Positions 40,071 to 49,819 of a stretch of 64,000 nt of DNA are shown one piece after another (within the stretch, counting starts at the first letter, position 1; each line of letters begins with the position of its first letter). A program made the position numbers and the translations under genes. The stretch spans positions 54,384-118,383 of the forward strand of contig NZ_CBXX010000015.1 of the NCBI RefSeq assembly GCF_000577615.1, in the 5' to 3' direction. The DNA is from Herbaspirillum sp. RV1423 (GTDB lineage Bacteria; Pseudomonadota; Gammaproteobacteria; Burkholderiales; Burkholderiaceae_D). The notes beneath the pieces were generated by a model. That model was not told where the DNA came from. It saw only the letters and a list, made by a program, of their open reading frames with translations, and searched no databases.

Positions 40071-40976
40071 TCAGTCGCCGTCCTTGATCTGCAAAGCGCG
40101 CTCATAGAGCGCGTTCTTCTTTTGGCCGGTGATCTGCGCCGCCAGCGTTGCTGCCTGTTTGACCGGCAACTCATCGAGCAGGATACGCAATACGCGCTCG
40201 GTTTCGGCGTCGTTGTCGTCGCCTGCCGCCGCTCCTTCGACCAACAGGACGAACTCGCCGCGCTGGCGGTTGGCGTCCTGCGCCAACCATGCCGGTGCCT
40301 GTGCCAGCGGACAACGATGGATGGTCTCGAACAGCTTTGTCAGTTCGCGCGCCAGCACGACGTGCCGTTCCGGGCCGAACGCCTGCAGCAGCGCGTCGAC
40401 CGTTTCGACGATGCGATGCGGCGCTTCGTAGAAAACCAGCGTCGCCGTGTCGGCCGCCAGTTTTTGCAGCGCATGCTCGCGCTGTTTCGATTTGTTCGGC
40501 AGGAAACCGACGAAACGGAACTGGTCGTTGACCAGGCCGCTGGCGGACAATGCCGTCACCGCCGCCGATGCGCCCGGCAGGGGCACCACCGTCAGGCCCG
40601 CCGCACGCACTGCCTCGACGATGCGCGCGCCAGGATCGGACACTGCCGGCGTGCCGGCATCCGACACCAGCGCGATGCGTTGGCCCTGCTGCAGGCGCGC
40701 GATGATCTTGTCGGCGGCTTCGCGCTCGTTGTGTTCGTGTGCTGCAATCAGGGTCTGGCTGATGCCGTAGCGCGTGAGCAGGTGGCTCGTATTGCGGGTG
40801 TCCTCGCAAGCGACCGCATCGGCGATCGTCAGGACGTGCAAAGCGCGCAACGTCACGTCGCAAACATTTCCGATGGGCGTGGCCAGCACATATAATGCCG
40901 ACTCAGGATAAGTCTGCTGCGCGGCCTCGCTCAGTACTGACGACGCCACGGCCGCGGTGAAGTTGGGATGACTCAT
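40071..40976 (-). CDS. rsmI: 16S rRNA 2'-O-ribose C1402 methyltransferase
   Basis: A 301-residue SAM-dependent methyltransferase of the tetrapyrrole-methylase fold that modifies C1402 of 16S rRNA. Signature regions are ALYVLATPIGNVCDVTLRAL, DAVACEDTRNTSHLL, LVSDAGTPAVSDPGARIVEA, VPLPGASAAVTALSASGL and FYEAPHRIVETVDAL. The C-terminus has the family VLRILLDELPVKQAATLAAQ helix. It is divergent from lpoA with only 11 bases between start codons, the same arrangement as E. coli yraL/yraM. Confidence 0.94.
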   Translation of the reverse strand: MSHPNFTAAVASSVLSEAAQQTYPESALYVLATPIGNVCDVTLRALHVLTIADAVACEDTRNTSHLLTRYGISQTLIAAHEHNEREAADKIIARLQQGQRIALVSDAGTPAVSDPGARIVEAVRAAGLTVVPLPGASAAVTALSASGLVNDQFRFVGFLPNKSKQREHALQKLAADTATLVFYEAPHRIVETVDALLQAFGPERHVVLARELTKLFETIHRCPLAQAPAWLAQDANRQRGEFVLLVEGAAAGDDNDAETERVLRILLDELPVKQAATLAAQITGQKKNALYERALQIKDGD

Positions 40977-40987
40977 TGGAGAAGAAA

Positions 40988-42265
40988 ATGTTGGAAAAAT
41001 GGGCGAAAGTCATCTTGCAGACTGTTCTGCTGAGCGGATTGTGCGCTTCCGTGCAAGCAAATACAACCGTTGCCGATGTCGGCAACGGCGCCGGCGCCGA
41101 CATCGTCGTCTTGCCCGACAGTGGCCCTCCTCCCAAACGCCTGGCGCTACTGCTGCCGCTGCGTTCCAGCGTGTTCGGCGCGGCCGCCGATGCGGTGCGT
41201 ACCGGCTTCCTGACCGCCTCAGAGCGCAAGAAGAGCAATCTCGTCATCACCATCATCGAAACCGGCGATTCCGTGCAAGATGTACTGAGCGCCTATAACG
41301 ACGCCGCTGCCAAATACGACATCATCGTCGGTCCGCTCTCGCGCAGCGCCGTCACCGCGCTGGCACAGTCGAACAATGTGTTGAAGCCGACCATCGCGCT
41401 GGCGCAGCCCGATCTTCCCGACACGGCGGAGCAGCATCTGCCGCGCCAGATGCTGATGATGGGCCTGTCGATCGAAGACGAGGCGCGCCAGGTCGCCGCC
41501 TGGGTCGAGCGCGAAAAGACGTCCGGCAAGATCTTCGCGATTTCCACCAACATCGCCTGGCAGCGACGCGCCGCCAAGGCGTTCGTCCAGCAGGCGCGCC
41601 AGATCGGCCTGGTCGTCGAGAGCCTGGAGTTGAGCGTGCCCAATAATGCGCTGAGCGCCAGCGGCCTGGCGCAACTGGGACAGCGCATCCAGGCTGAAAA
41701 GCCGGCGCTGCTGTTCGTCGCGCTCGACGCCGCGCAAACCATCCAGTTGCGCAGCGCCATCGGCGGCGAGATCCCGCTGTACGGCACCTCGCAACTCAAT
41801 CCGTTGACGCTGGCGGCGGCTACGGCAGCCATTGCCGCCGCCAATGCCGCGGGCGGGAATACCGTCAATAATGTCGTCAACAACGTTGCCAACGGCGTCG
41901 TGGGCAATCCGGTCCTCGCTGCGCCGAACGCCGCCGACAATCGCTTGCCCGAACTCGATGGCGTGCATCTGGTCGACATGCCCTGGCAGTTGCAGGCCGA
42001 CCATCCGGCGGTCGCGGCTTATCCGCGCTCTGTCGCCAATGCCGACGTCAAACCGAACGCCGACCTCGAGCGCCTGTATGCGCTCGGTATCGACGCCTTC
42101 CGTGTCGCCGACCAAATCGCCTTGCTGCGCTCCGGCTTCGACATCGATGGCGTCACCGGCCAGATCAACGTCAACATGGATGCCGGCGCCACCTATTTCC
42201 AGCGCAGGGAAACCCAGGCCGTCTACCAAGACGGCATCGCGATTCCGGTTTCCAACCAGCGCTGA
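40988..42265 (+). CDS. lpoA: penicillin-binding protein activator, LpoA-like
   Basis: A 425-residue exported protein resembling the C-terminal periplasmic-binding-protein-like half of LpoA, which in E. coli activates PBP1a from the outer membrane. Visible stretches are LALLLPLRSSVFGAAADAVRTGF, DIIVGPLSRSAVTALAQ and LNPLTLAAATAA. The signal peptide MLEKWAKVILQTVLLSGLC is present, but Leu before Cys is not a canonical lipobox, so the protein may be soluble after cleavage at SVQA. The N-terminal TPR half of E. coli LpoA is missing, as in many betaproteobacteria. GGAGAAG precedes the ATG. Confidence 0.8.
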   Translation: MLEKWAKVILQTVLLSGLCASVQANTTVADVGNGAGADIVVLPDSGPPPKRLALLLPLRSSVFGAAADAVRTGFLTASERKKSNLVITIIETGDSVQDVLSAYNDAAAKYDIIVGPLSRSAVTALAQSNNVLKPTIALAQPDLPDTAEQHLPRQMLMMGLSIEDEARQVAAWVEREKTSGKIFAISTNIAWQRRAAKAFVQQARQIGLVVESLELSVPNNALSASGLAQLGQRIQAEKPALLFVALDAAQTIQLRSAIGGEIPLYGTSQLNPLTLAAATAAIAAANAAGGNTVNNVVNNVANGVVGNPVLAAPNAADNRLPELDGVHLVDMPWQLQADHPAVAAYPRSVANADVKPNADLERLYALGIDAFRVADQIALLRSGFDIDGVTGQINVNMDAGATYFQRRETQAVYQDGIAIPVSNQR

Positions 42266-42275
42266 GCGGTGCGGC

Positions 42276-42674
42276 ATGGCTTTCTTTGACCGGCTGCGCG
42301 GCGATCGTCCCGGGCGCACCAGTAAACAGGTCAGCGGCGACGCCGCCGAGGATGCCGCGCTGGATTTCCTGCGCCGCCAGGGCCTGCGCGAGATCGAGCG
42401 AAACTTCCGCTGCAAGGGCGGCGAGATCGACCTGATCATGCTGGAGCGCGACACCGTGGTGTTCGTCGAGGTCCGCAAGCGCAGCAAGGACAACTACGGC
42501 GGCGCGCTGGCCAGCGTCACACGGACGAAACAAAAACGCCTGATCATTGCCGCACAGGTCTTCCTGCAGCGCTATCGCATGCCGCCGGCTTGCCGGTTCG
42601 ACGTGATCGGCTATGACGGCGAGCAGATGACCTGGCTGAAAAATGCCGTGGAAGCAATGCCTGAAGCATTTTGA
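42276..42674 (+). CDS. yraN: YraN family protein (UPF0102, nuclease-like fold)
   Basis: A 132-residue protein with a Holliday-junction-resolvase-like restriction-endonuclease fold. The family motif KGGEIDLIMLERDTVVFVEVRKR carries the Glu-Asp-x-Glu-x-Arg set of the PD-(D/E)XK core. GDAAEDAALDFLRRQGL and a C-terminal PPACRFDVIGYDG complete the family pattern. It might act in DNA uptake or repair; the function is unproven. It begins 10 bases after lpoA and is part of the conserved lpoA-yraN-diaA-dolP set. Confidence 0.9.
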   Translation: MAFFDRLRGDRPGRTSKQVSGDAAEDAALDFLRRQGLREIERNFRCKGGEIDLIMLERDTVVFVEVRKRSKDNYGGALASVTRTKQKRLIIAAQVFLQRYRMPPACRFDVIGYDGEQMTWLKNAVEAMPEAF

Positions 42675-42839
42675 TACGCTTCTTTACCGCCAGCGGCGGG
42701 TGCAAGTGCGCAACTACACTATAATTGGCGGGCTTGTTGCCGCTGCACCCGGGGTTTGTTTCCTGCCGGCCGATGGCAGCAACCCGACGGAGCAGACCGG
42801 GGCTGTCGTTCTTCACGCATTCTTAAATACTCTCGCACC

Positions 42840-43436
42840 ATGACCAATCAACGTATCCTTTCGCATTTCCAGGAAAGCGCCGAACTCAAGATGCACTCAG
42901 CCGCAGTGCTGGCGCAGCCGATTGAACAGGCAATTGAACTTATGTTCACAGCGCTGTCGAACGGCAACAAGATTCTTGCTTGCGGCAACGGCGGATCGGC
43001 AGCGGACTGCCAGCATTTCGCCGCCGAACTGGTGGGGCGTTTCGAACGTGAACGCCTGCCCCTGCCGGCGCTGGCGTTGACGACGGATACGTCGATCCTG
43101 ACAGCGGTCGGTAACGATTACAGCTATCGGGAGATTTTTTCAAAACAGGTCCAGGCTTTCGGCCAGGCCGGCGATATCTTGCTGGCGTTTTCGACCTCGG
43201 GCAATTCCGGCAACGTGCTGGCGGCCATCGAGATCGCCCAGGAACGCGACATGCGCGTGGTGGCGCTGACCGGTAAAGGCGGCGGCGCCATCGGCAAGAA
43301 GCTGACCGACGCCGATGTGCATATCTGTGTGCCGCATGATCGCACCGCGCGCATCCAGGAAGTGCATCTGGTGACACTACATTGTATTTGCGACGGTATC
43401 GATGTCGCGCTATTTGGAGGTGATGCGAATGAATAA
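42840..43436 (+). CDS. diaA: SIS-domain protein DiaA (phosphoheptose isomerase-like)
   Basis: A 198-residue sugar-isomerase-fold protein. By gene order it is DiaA, the tetrameric DnaA-binding factor that promotes timely replication initiation; its closest paralogue is GmhA. Motifs are [55 protein letters not shown] and [15 protein letters not shown]. The start at 42840 matches DiaA. A TATAAT at 42720-42725 in the 165-base upstream gap could be a -10 element without a good -35. The dolP gene overlaps its last 8 bases. Confidence 0.9.
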   Translation: MTNQRILSHFQESAELKMHSAAVLAQPIEQAIELMFTALSNGNKILACGNGGSAADCQHFAAELVGRFERERLPLPALALTTDTSILTAVGNDYSYREIFSKQVQAFGQAGDILLAFSTSGNSGNVLAAIEIAQERDMRVVALTGKGGGAIGKKLTDADVHICVPHDRTARIQEVHLVTLHCICDGIDVALFGGDANE

Positions 43437-44103
43437 TGTCAAGGCTGGTTGGACCAGGTTGCCGCAAGTGCTGAAATCATTGCGCCGTCCGCTGGCGGCG
43501 GTTGCTGTGGGCGGCATGCTGGCGATCAGCCTGCAAGGCTGTTTCGGCATTCTCGCCGGCGGCATGCTGGCAGGCACGTTCGCAGCGACGGACCGGCGCA
43601 CGCTGGGCGCCCAGACCGAGGACAAGTCGATCGTGGTCAAGGGCGAATCCAATATTCCCGGCGTCGTGCCGGAAGGCTCGCACGTCAACGTGACCAGCTT
43701 CAACCGCAAGGTCCTGCTGACCGGCGAAGTGCCTGACGAAGCATCCAAGGCCGCCGCCGAGCGCGAGATCAAAAGCCTGCCCGGCGTCGAAGGCGTCTTC
43801 AACGAACTGGCCATCTCCGGCTCGTCCGGTTTCTCTGCCCGTTCCGGCGACGCGTTGATCACCAGCAAAGTCCTGGCCAGCCTGGTCGACGCCAAGGATC
43901 TCTATGCGAGCGCCTACAAGGTCACCACCGAACGCGGCATCGTCTATCTGATGGGGCGCGTGACCGAGCGCGAAGGCAAGCGCGGCGCGGAAATCGCCAG
44001 CGGCGTGAGCGGCGTGCAAAAGGTCGTGACGCTGTACGAATACATTTCGGAAGAAGAACTCAAGCAATACATCCACCAGCCGGCCCCGGAGCAGTCCCGG
44101 TAA
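43429..44103 (+). CDS. dolP: BON-domain outer-membrane lipoprotein DolP
   Basis: A 224-residue lipoprotein with two BON domains. Signal peptide and lipobox end LQGC with Cys38. BON1 covers about residues 60-130 ([20 protein letters not shown]) and BON2 about 140-210 ([33 protein letters not shown]). In E. coli DolP (YraP) binds anionic lipid at division sites and supports outer-membrane integrity and BAM function. Start 43429 has GGAGG 9 bases upstream and overlaps the diaA end, so translation is coupled. An intrinsic terminator follows. Confidence 0.9.
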   Translation: MNNVKAGWTRLPQVLKSLRRPLAAVAVGGMLAISLQGCFGILAGGMLAGTFAATDRRTLGAQTEDKSIVVKGESNIPGVVPEGSHVNVTSFNRKVLLTGEVPDEASKAAAEREIKSLPGVEGVFNELAISGSSGFSARSGDALITSKVLASLVDAKDLYASAYKVTTERGIVYLMGRVTEREGKRGAEIASGVSGVQKVVTLYEYISEEELKQYIHQPAPEQSR

Positions 44104-44136
44104 AGCGGACGGCAGCGCAGTCGGAGGCCATGCCAG

Positions 44137-44168
44137 AACCGCCGGTGTCGCCGACCCGGCGGTTTTTT
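44137..44168 (+). terminator. intrinsic terminator after dolP
   Basis: AACCGCCGG (44137-44145) pairs with CCGGCGGTT (44156-44164), followed by a T6 run; it closes the lpoA-dolP operon. Confidence 0.85.
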
Positions 44169-44254
44169 CATGGCGCGTCTATAATGAACGAATTGGAATG
44201 TTTCCCGGTGACCCGATGTTGTTGAATTGTCATCCGGCAATACTAGGAAAGAAT

Positions 44255-44797
44255 ATGGAAGCCAAAAACGCCACCCCTGCCGCTCCCGCCGCATCCGGTC
44301 GTCGCCTCGGTCTCAAGCTCGGCGGACTGGCCGTTGTCGCGGCCATCGCCGTGTTCGGCTACACTTCTCTGTCGGCGCGCAATGCCGCTCCCGACGTCAC
44401 CTTCGTCAAGCTCAATGGCGAAAAGGTCGCACTCAAGGATTTGCGCGGCAAGGTTGTGATGGTCAATTTCTGGGCCACCAGTTGCACCACCTGCGTGGGC
44501 GAAATGCCGCAAATGATTTCGACCTACAACAAATTCAAGGATCAGGGCCTGGACTTCGTGGCCGTCGCCATGAGCTACGATCCGCCCAACTACGTCCTCA
44601 ACTACACCGAAACGCGCAAGCTGCCCTTCAAGGTCGCGCTTGATCCGCAAGATACGCTGGCCAAAGCCTTCGGCGACGTCAAGCTGACTCCGACCACGTT
44701 CGTCATCGGCAAGGACGGCAGCATCCTCAAACGCTATGTCGGCGAGCCGCAATTCGCCGAGTTGCACCAGTTGCTGGAAAAGGCGCTGGCCGCCTGA
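44255..44797 (+). CDS. TlpA-family thiol-disulfide reductase
   Basis: A 180-residue membrane-anchored periplasmic thioredoxin-like protein. An N-terminal signal anchor spans about residues 20-38. The redox motif NFWATSCTTCVGEMP has Cys77 and Cys80 in a CTTC arrangement, and the cis-proline lies in KLTPTTFVIGKDG. It resembles TlpA and ResA, which reduce apocytochrome c or copper chaperones, but no cytochrome maturation genes are near. Start 44255 has AGGAAAG upstream. It stands between two terminators as its own transcription unit. Confidence 0.88.
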   Translation: MEAKNATPAAPAASGRRLGLKLGGLAVVAAIAVFGYTSLSARNAAPDVTFVKLNGEKVALKDLRGKVVMVNFWATSCTTCVGEMPQMISTYNKFKDQGLDFVAVAMSYDPPNYVLNYTETRKLPFKVALDPQDTLAKAFGDVKLTPTTFVIGKDGSILKRYVGEPQFAELHQLLEKALAA

Positions 44798-44821
44798 TCT
44801 ATCTCATCGGCATGCAACAAG

Positions 44822-44850
44822 AAAAGCGCCGGCGTCATGCCGGCGTTTTC
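44822..44850. terminator. bidirectional terminator between tlpA-like and chemoreceptor genes
   Basis: CGCCGGC (44827-44833) and GCCGGCG (44839-44845) pair around GTCAT, with A4 before and T4 after the stem. Confidence 0.8.
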
Positions 44851-44875
44851 GTTTTGGTATAGGGCTGCGAGAGTT

Positions 44876-46561
44876 TCAGAACTGTTCCCAGCCTTCCTTG
44901 CCCGATTCGGATTTGACGGGCGCCTGCCTTAGTTTGGGCATCTGTGCCGCGGCCATTTTTTCCGGAGTCCGTCGCGGCGTGATGTCGACGGTTCGCACCG
45001 GAGGCATCGCCGCCAGGCGCGTATTGTCCAGCTTGAACACGCTGACCACCTGAGTCAGCGTATCTGCCTGGTCTTGCAACGACTGGGCTGCTGCTGCAGC
45101 TTGCTCGACCAGCGCCGCGTTCTGCTGCGTGGTCTCGTCCATTTGCGTGATCGCACGGTTGATCTGCTCGATGCCGTCGCTCTGTTCCTGGCTGGCCGAG
45201 CTGATTTCACCGACGATGTCGGTCACGCGCTTGACGCTGGCCACCACTTCGCTCATGGTCTGGCCGGCCTGTTCGACCAGCCTGCTGCCGGAGCCGACCT
45301 TTTCCACCGAATCGCCGATCAGCGCCTTGATCTCCTTTGCCGCTGCGGCGGAGCGCTGCGCGAGACCGCGCACTTCGCTGGCGACCACGGCAAAGCCTCG
45401 GCCCTGCTCGCCGGCGCGCGCTGCTTCGACAGCGGCATTGAGCGCCAGAATATTGGTCTGGAAAGCAATGCCATCGATCACGCTGATGATGTCGACAATT
45501 TTCTTCGATGAGTCATTGATGGCGCCCATGGTGTCGACCACTTGCCCCACCACGTTGCCGCCCTGGATCGCGACTTCGGACGCAGACACCGCCAATTGGT
45601 TTGCCTGGCGCGCGTTGTCGGCGTTCTGTCTGACGGTCGCGGTGAGTTCTTCCATGGCCGATGCCGTCTCTTCCAGCGCGCCGGCCTGCTGTTCGGTGCG
45701 CGACGACAGGTCGAGGTTGCCCGTGGCGATTTCGCTCGACGCCGTGGCGATGGTGTCGGTGCCGTTGCGCACCTTGCCGACAATGTTCAGCAGATTATCG
45801 TTCATCGTCTTCAAGGCCCGCAGCAGTTTGCTGGTTTCATCCTTGCCGCTGCTCTCGATGTGCGAAGTCAGGTCGCCCGCCGCCACGGTCTCGGCGATGC
45901 TGACCGCTTCGTTGAGAGGACGCGTGATGCTCAGCGTCAACAGCCAGCCGAGCACGCCCCCCAGGATCAGTTCTATCATGCCCAGGCTCAGCAGCAGCGT
46001 GCGGCCGGACCGGTAGCTGCCGTTGATCCGGTCGGCGGACCTGTCGATGACCTGGGTTTGATAGTTGGCATATTTCAGGACGCTGGCGGCGTAATCGTCC
46101 ATCATCTTGATCAGGCTGGTGTTGGTCAGTCGCTTGGCCTCTTCGACATTACCGGCCGCCTTCAGCTTGAAGATATCTTCGCGGGCGTTGCGATAGCCGG
46201 TGCGCAGCTTGCCGACTTCATCGAACAATTGCTTTTCTTCCGGCGTGGCGATGGCCGCCTCCACGCGTTTCTGTATTGCGCTGATCTTCTTCGATTCATC
46301 ATCGATCTGGGTTTGGAAGTACTTCTGGAATTCGGCGTCGTCGCTGCGCATGACGGCAAAAGTGCGAACGCCATTTTCCTTGATGGCGGCATGCCAGCGG
46401 CTGGCGTTGCGCTCTTTCTGCAAGGCATTCCTGACCATGTCGTCGGTGGCGTCCCCGATGCCCTGCAGGCGCCAGACGCCGATGCCGACCATCACCGCCA
46501 TCAGCATCAACATTGCGATGAAACCTATGCCGAGACGTACGCCTATCCTGAAGTTCTTCAT
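44876..46561 (-). CDS. methyl-accepting chemotaxis protein
   Basis: A 561-residue transmembrane chemoreceptor. Membrane helices lie at about residues 12-30 ([17 protein letters not shown]) and 190-212. The periplasmic four-helix-bundle sensor between them has no recognisable ligand. HAMP ([20 protein letters not shown]) follows, then the MA signalling domain with tip [20 protein letters not shown]. The C-terminal linker ends in GWEQF, resembling the NWETF tether for CheR and CheB. The signalling half is closely related to that of the frameshifted receptor at 4.6 kb, so they are probably paralogues. It is divergent from the GGDEF/EAL gene. Confidence 0.93.
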   Translation of the reverse strand: MKNFRIGVRLGIGFIAMLMLMAVMVGIGVWRLQGIGDATDDMVRNALQKERNASRWHAAIKENGVRTFAVMRSDDAEFQKYFQTQIDDESKKISAIQKRVEAAIATPEEKQLFDEVGKLRTGYRNAREDIFKLKAAGNVEEAKRLTNTSLIKMMDDYAASVLKYANYQTQVIDRSADRINGSYRSGRTLLLSLGMIELILGGVLGWLLTLSITRPLNEAVSIAETVAAGDLTSHIESSGKDETSKLLRALKTMNDNLLNIVGKVRNGTDTIATASSEIATGNLDLSSRTEQQAGALEETASAMEELTATVRQNADNARQANQLAVSASEVAIQGGNVVGQVVDTMGAINDSSKKIVDIISVIDGIAFQTNILALNAAVEAARAGEQGRGFAVVASEVRGLAQRSAAAAKEIKALIGDSVEKVGSGSRLVEQAGQTMSEVVASVKRVTDIVGEISSASQEQSDGIEQINRAITQMDETTQQNAALVEQAAAAAQSLQDQADTLTQVVSVFKLDNTRLAAMPPVRTVDITPRRTPEKMAAAQMPKLRQAPVKSESGKEGWEQF

Positions 46562-46775
46562 GATGGTCTCCTCTTGTTGTATCGGTTTTCATCTCGTCGC
46601 CTGAGGCGGCGCGAGCGCCTGCTTATCGTTATCGGTCCAGCGTACCACAGCGGCATTGCGCCGAAATGCCGTTTAACGCTGTTTGGCCGTGCCTCTTATG
46701 AACTATACGGCATGCAAGGCAAGGAACTTTACTGCGGCGGCGTAATGTAATCATGCAACAGTGACAACGTGCCGC

Positions 46776-46781
46776 TATAAT
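46776..46781 (+). promoter_or_regulatory. candidate -10 element of the GGDEF-EAL gene
   Basis: A perfect TATAAT lies 28 bases before the preferred start codon. No acceptable -35 hexamer is found at 16-18 bases, so an activator may be needed, or it is chance. Confidence 0.35.
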
Positions 46782-46808
46782 CAAGCGCTTGGGAAGTACA
46801 TCACGGCA

Positions 46809-48875
46809 ATGCGCGTATCAGCCGTCTTACCTTACGACCACATGACAATGAAACCGGACGCGGCTGCGCATGCCGCGGAACTAGAAAAACTGACCCAGTC
46901 CCTGTTGCGTGAGCGCGATGCGCGCCTGCAGGCTGAAGCTGCCGCCGAGCATCGCCTGCGTCGGCTCCAGGCGCTTGAGGCAGTCACCGCCGCCGCCAAT
47001 CAAGCCGATACGATGGACGAGGCGTTGCAGTTCGCCGTCGATGAAATCTGCCGCTACACCGGCTGGCCGCTGGGACACTGTTTTCACGTGCAAAAAACCG
47101 GCAAGCACACCGTCCTGACGTCCAGCGGTATCTGGCATGGCGCCAGCCGACCTGAATTCGCTGCATTTCACTGCTATTCCAGCGATCCGCAATTCCAGGC
47201 GGAACGTGATTTGCCTGGCCGTGCACTGAAAGAAGCCGCGCCCGTGTGGATCGTCAACATCGGTGCCGACCGCGATGCCGTGCGCGCGGATGTCGCCCGT
47301 GCGGCGGGCATTCGCGCGGCGATCGCCTTTCCGGTGGTGAGCGGTGGAGGGATAGTTGCTGTGCTGGAATTTTTCTCCGTGCGCATCCTGTCGCTCGACG
47401 ATCACTTGCTGCGTCTGATGGACCTGATGCGCGAGATCGGCACCCGTCTCGGCCGCGTCGCCGAGCGCCAGCAAGCGCAACAGCGGCTGATCCACGAGGC
47501 ATCGCACGACGCCCTGACCGGCTTGCCCAACCGCAGCCTGTTCCTGCAGCAACTGGATCTGGCGCTGAAACGCCAGTGGGACGACGACAACGCCAGGTTT
47601 GCGGTGCTGTTCATCGATATCGATCGCTTCAAGATCGTCAACGACAGCCTTGGTCATCTCGCCGGCGACCGCATGATCGTCCAGGTCGCGGCGCGCCTGA
47701 AAAACGCCTTGCGACCGGACCGCGTTGCATCGCATGAAGACAGCGTCGGCCCAAGCTACACGCTGGCGCGCATGGGCGGCGACGAGTTCACCATCTTGCT
47801 GCGCGACATCCCCGACGCCGATGAAGCGGTGCGCATCGCCGAGCGCATCCAGTCGGCCATGGCCCTGCCGTTCCTGATTCGCGACCAGGAGATCTACGCC
47901 AGCGCCAGCACCGGCATCGTCTTCGGCGACGTCGGCCACACGCTGGCCGACGAAGTCTTGCGCGACGCCGACCTCGCCATGTACCGCGCCAAGGCTACCG
48001 GCAAGAGCCACTACGAAGTATTCGATCGCAGCATGCGCAAAGGCGCCGTGAGCCGCCTCGCCATCGAGACCGCCTTGCGCCATGCATTGAAGAACAACGA
48101 ATTCGTCCTGCACTACCAGCCCATCATCGAACTCCAGGCCGGCACCATCGTCGGTGTCGAGGCGCTGGTGCGCTGGCGGCGCGGACCGGACGAACTGGTC
48201 TACCCGGGCGACTTCATCGGCGTCGCCGAAGACACCGGCCTGATCCTCTACATCGGCATGTGGGTGTTGCGCGAGGCCTGCCGCCAGATGCATCTGTGGC
48301 ACCGGCAATTTCCGCGCGCCAAGCCGCTCACGATCAGCGTCAACATCTCGCCGCGCCAGTTCGTGCAGCCCAACCTGGTCGACCAGATCAAGCAGATCAT
48401 CGCCGACACCGGCATCGATCCGAATACCCTGCGGCTGGAAATCACCGAGAGTGTCACCATGGGCGACGTCGAGCGCACCATCAGGATCCTGTCGCAGTTG
48501 CGCGCGCTGGGCGTGCGTTTCAGCGTCGACGATTTCGGCACCGGCTACTCCTCGCTGAGCTACCTGCACCGTTTCCCGCTGGACGTACTGAAGATCGACC
48601 GTTCCTTCGTCATGCGCATGAATGAAGACCGCGAGCGCCTGCAGATCGTACAGACCATCATGACGCTGGCGCGCAACCTCGGCATCGAAGTGGTGGCAGA
48701 AGGCACCGAAACCGAAATGCAGGTCGAGCATCTGCGCAGTCTTGGTTGCGATTTCGGGCAAGGGTTTTTCTTTTCGCGCGCGCTGGCGCCGGAAACGGTC
48801 ACCGATCTGCTGTACGTGCCGCATCACGTACTGGAAACCGCCTACGTCAATTCCCTGCAGTCGCTGGCGCAATGA
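46809..48875 (+). CDS. GAF-GGDEF-EAL cyclic-di-GMP protein
   Basis: A soluble protein of about 688 residues. A short N-terminal coiled coil is followed by a GAF sensor (about residues 50-200), then a diguanylate cyclase domain with intact GGDEF (ARMGGDEFTILL) and a phosphodiesterase domain with intact EAL (VGVEALVRWRR). The EAL domain also has the metal and loop motifs SVNISPRQF, LEITES, FSVDDFGTGYSSLSYL, LKIDRSFV and VVAEGTET. Both halves may therefore be active. No RxxD inhibitory site is obvious before GGDEF. The start is uncertain: 46809, 46842 and 46848 are possible, and 46809 is chosen because it follows the TATAAT. The sensed signal is unknown. Confidence 0.85.
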   Translation: MRVSAVLPYDHMTMKPDAAAHAAELEKLTQSLLRERDARLQAEAAAEHRLRRLQALEAVTAAANQADTMDEALQFAVDEICRYTGWPLGHCFHVQKTGKHTVLTSSGIWHGASRPEFAAFHCYSSDPQFQAERDLPGRALKEAAPVWIVNIGADRDAVRADVARAAGIRAAIAFPVVSGGGIVAVLEFFSVRILSLDDHLLRLMDLMREIGTRLGRVAERQQAQQRLIHEASHDALTGLPNRSLFLQQLDLALKRQWDDDNARFAVLFIDIDRFKIVNDSLGHLAGDRMIVQVAARLKNALRPDRVASHEDSVGPSYTLARMGGDEFTILLRDIPDADEAVRIAERIQSAMALPFLIRDQEIYASASTGIVFGDVGHTLADEVLRDADLAMYRAKATGKSHYEVFDRSMRKGAVSRLAIETALRHALKNNEFVLHYQPIIELQAGTIVGVEALVRWRRGPDELVYPGDFIGVAEDTGLILYIGMWVLREACRQMHLWHRQFPRAKPLTISVNISPRQFVQPNLVDQIKQIIADTGIDPNTLRLEITESVTMGDVERTIRILSQLRALGVRFSVDDFGTGYSSLSYLHRFPLDVLKIDRSFVMRMNEDRERLQIVQTIMTLARNLGIEVVAEGTETEMQVEHLRSLGCDFGQGFFFSRALAPETVTDLLYVPHHVLETAYVNSLQSLAQ

Positions 48876-49808
48876 TCAGGAGCGGCGCGGCAATCGTATG
48901 AAGCGCAGCGATCCCGCCGGCAGCAGCACGCAGACGGCGGCGCTGAAAATCAGCGCAAAGCCCAGCATGTCCGGTCTGCTCGGATGCTCGTGCAACAACA
49001 GCACGGCGCCGCTGACGCCCACCACCGGCACCAGCAGCGTGCCCAGCGCGGCAGTACCTGCGGGCAATCTGGCGATGATTTCAAACCAGAGGATGTAACC
49101 GGCCGCCATGCCGAAGAAGATGTGATACGCCAATGCGCACAGCACCGGCAGGTGCAGCGCGCCCGGATGCGGCCAGCCTTCGAAAGACAGCAACCCGGCC
49201 AGCGCCGCCAGCGCGCCGATCAGCAATTGCCATGCGGCGATCGCCAGCGGTTCGGCGGCAATCTTCGCCCATTTCATGTACACCGTGCCCGCCGCCCATG
49301 TCAGCGCCGCCGCCAGCGCGTACAGGATGCCGTGCGGCAGGTTCATCAGGCCCGACATGCCGCCGCCCAGCAGCGGAGCAATCAGCACCGCCAGGCCGCC
49401 GACGCCGAGCGCCAGGCCCATGCAGCGCACGCGGTCGAGTTTCTCTCCCAGCGCGATGCGCGCAAACAGCGTCGCCCACAACGGCATCGAATACGTAATG
49501 ATCGCCACGCGCGAAGTCGCCGCGCCGAGCTGGGCAAACGTCAGCAGGATATTGAACAGCGCAATGTTGAGCAGTCCGGTCATGATGACGTGTACGCGAT
49601 CGCGCGGGCCGATGCGCAGGCTGCGGCCGCGCGCGAACGCCAGCGCAAACAGCGTGCACGCCGCCGCGCCGAGTCCGATGCTGCGCAAGGTCCACGGCGA
49701 GACGCCTCCCAGCGATACCTTCACTGCGGGCCAGTTCAGGCCCCACACTACGCCGAGGACAAGCAGAAGCAGCCTGGCCTTGCCGCTCTGCACGGCGGTT
49801 GGCGGCAT
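48876..49808 (-). CDS. DMT-superfamily (EamA) transporter
   Basis: A 310-residue inner-membrane protein with ten predicted helices in two EamA repeats. The first repeat begins LLLLVLGVVWGLNWPAVKVSL, and the second is centred on LIGALAALAGLLSFEG. Typical internal signatures are SRVAIITYSMPLWATLFARIALGEKL in repeat 1 and LGTLLVPVVGVSGAVLLLHE in repeat 2. Members export amino acids or metabolites; the substrate is unknown. It starts 11 bases after the MlrC-like gene and probably belongs to the ABC-transporter operon, perhaps exporting a product. Confidence 0.85.
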   Translation of the reverse strand: MPPTAVQSGKARLLLLVLGVVWGLNWPAVKVSLGGVSPWTLRSIGLGAAACTLFALAFARGRSLRIGPRDRVHVIMTGLLNIALFNILLTFAQLGAATSRVAIITYSMPLWATLFARIALGEKLDRVRCMGLALGVGGLAVLIAPLLGGGMSGLMNLPHGILYALAAALTWAAGTVYMKWAKIAAEPLAIAAWQLLIGALAALAGLLSFEGWPHPGALHLPVLCALAYHIFFGMAAGYILWFEIIARLPAGTAALGTLLVPVVGVSGAVLLLHEHPSRPDMLGFALIFSAAVCVLLPAGSLRFIRLPRRS

Positions 49809-49819
49809 GGCTTCGGGAG

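Noticed and set aside
41821..41930. Asn/Ala-rich repeat in lpoA considered as an inserted element
   Set aside because: The reading frame is continuous and the stretch (AAIAAANAAGGNTVNNVVNNV) is a plain low-complexity linker inside the protein.
46881..48872. 663-codon antisense frame opposite the GGDEF-EAL gene
   Set aside because: Codon-bias shadow; the sense strand has intact catalytic motifs along its full length.
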